Shown here piece after piece: positions 5,430-6,076 of a stretch of 6,076 nucleotides of DNA. Position 1 is the stretch's first letter. Every line of letters begins with the position of its first letter. Both the position numbers and the translations under genes were made by a program. This DNA comes from Acidobacteriota bacterium (GTDB lineage Bacteria > Acidobacteriota > Blastocatellia > RBC074), in contig JAGNMH010000355.1 in the NCBI GenBank assembly GCA_017991275.1, positions 1-6,076 of the forward strand, read 5' to 3'. The notes under the pieces are model-generated. The model was given only the letters and a program-made list of their open reading frames with translations. It was not told the origin of the DNA and made no database searches.

Positions 5430-6076
5430 ATGGAAATTCTTCAGGTCACGGCTCTGACGTTTTATCTGGGTGCAGTTATTTACTCAGTTTACGTCTTTGC
5501 CACAAAAGCAGTTCGGCCAGACCGCGAACTGCAACTAATAATCTGGTTGGGGTTTATCACTCACACAGCAGCGATTCTGACAGGTTGGCAAAGAGCCGGG
5601 CACTTCCCAATCGTAAACCCGCGCGAAGTCAGCTCTTTCATCGCCTGGGCAATCGTCGTTTACTTTTTAGCAGCCAGTCGCCGTTACCAAAGCCGCGCGC
5701 TGCCTGTTTTTCTGCTGCCGTTGGTTTATCTGTTCGCGCTGATTTCGATGATCCTGCCGGATTCTTCGCAATCGTTGCCGACCGAGTTGGAAGGCGCGAT
5801 TACAGCCAGCACGGCCACCAAAGTCATCTTTCCAATTCACGTCACGCTGGTCATTTTTTCTTACGCGGCGTTTGTTGTCACTTTTGTTTGCGGGCTGATG
5901 TATCTGATTCAGGAACGCAAACTGAAAGCCAAGCGCTTTGGGGCGGCTTTTCAGCGATTACCAGCTTTGAACACTTGCGACGAAATCGGTTATCGGTCGT
6001 TGACGGTCGGTTTTGTGCTGCTGACTTTGGGAGTCGTGACAGGTATTTACTGGAATAACCAGCGCGACGGACGTTA
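5430..6076 (+). CDS. CcsA/HemX-type cytochrome c assembly membrane protein, 3' end cut by window
   Basis: The frame is open from ATG 5430 to the last base (215 residues) with no stop, so the gene continues beyond the window. The product is strongly hydrophobic, with about six membrane segments (roughly 4-24, 36-53, 65-82, 89-109, 132-160, 190-208). Family-like features are His45 in ITHTAAIL, His137 in FPIHVTLVIFSYAAF, the loop GLMYLIQERKLKAK (155-168), FQRLPAL (174-180) and GVVTGIYWNNQRDGR at the very end. In this family the heme-handling WWD motif normally follows directly after that last stretch, so it is probably just outside. Members take part in moving or attaching heme for cytochrome c maturation (CcsA/ResC), and HemX-like ones are often encoded next to hemA. 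Which subgroup this is cannot be settled without the rest of the gene. It is divergent from galK. Confidence 0.82.
   Translation, partial: MEILQVTALTFYLGAVIYSVYVFATKAVRPDRELQLIIWLGFITHTAAILTGWQRAGHFPIVNPREVSSFIAWAIVVYFLAASRRYQSRALPVFLLPLVYLFALISMILPDSSQSLPTELEGAITASTATKVIFPIHVTLVIFSYAAFVVTFVCGLMYLIQERKLKAKRFGAAFQRLPALNTCDEIGYRSLTVGFVLLTLGVVTGIYWNNQRDGR

Noticed and set aside
5417..6058. 213-residue plus-strand frame
   Set aside because: It is Ser/Arg/His-rich with no recognisable domain and overlaps the hydrophobic CcsA-like frame starting at 5430, which has family motifs and a Shine-Dalgarno.

Overview
The window looks like a piece of a Gram-negative chromosome of moderate GC content, most plausibly from Acidobacteriota (Blastocatellia-like). 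This rests on four things: a lipid A enzyme of the LpxI type, which implies an outer membrane; an exosortase-type PEP-CTERM surface protein; a secreted ricin-lectin-like protein with Arg/Asp-rich linkers; and an alanine-rich TPR lipoprotein/periplasm-style protein. The taxonomic call is inference from gene style, not from a marker gene. No mobile element, RNA gene or CRISPR array is visible.

Layout. Positions 3-911 (+) are the 3' end of a gene for a ricin-type beta-trefoil protein whose start lies outside the window. Positions 912-1118 hold a gene-free spacer with three hairpins. lpxI (1119-1934, +) follows, and its stop sits only 3 bp from the stop of a convergent gene for an exported TPR protein (1938-3011, -). 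A good intrinsic terminator (3111-3145, read on -) separates that gene from an upstream same-strand PEP-CTERM protein gene (3205-3819, -). The PEP-CTERM gene has its own near-consensus sigma-70 promoter (3900-3928, perfect TATAAT, 17-base spacer) and a hairpin in its leader. galK (3956-5134, -) encodes a galactokinase with all family motifs. A 295-bp divergent spacer (5135-5429) contains several dyads and a possible promoter. The window ends inside a gene for a multi-membrane-span CcsA/HemX-type cytochrome c assembly protein (5430-6076, +). That gene has no stop inside the window, and the longest ORF there in another frame is a shadow.

Functionally this is a patchwork of cell-envelope and housekeeping genes, not one operon: lipid A synthesis (LpxI), a sorted surface protein (PEP-CTERM), a secreted lectin-like protein, galactose entry into metabolism (GalK) and cytochrome c/heme handling (CcsA-like). 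Each appears to be transcribed separately. No clear new multi-gene system is visible. The parts most worth a second look are the PEP-CTERM protein, whose internal hydrophobic segment conflicts with its expected sorting topology and which carries two CxxxC pairs; the two hairpin-rich spacers, which look like dispersed intergenic repeats; and the C-terminal domain of the lectin-like protein.
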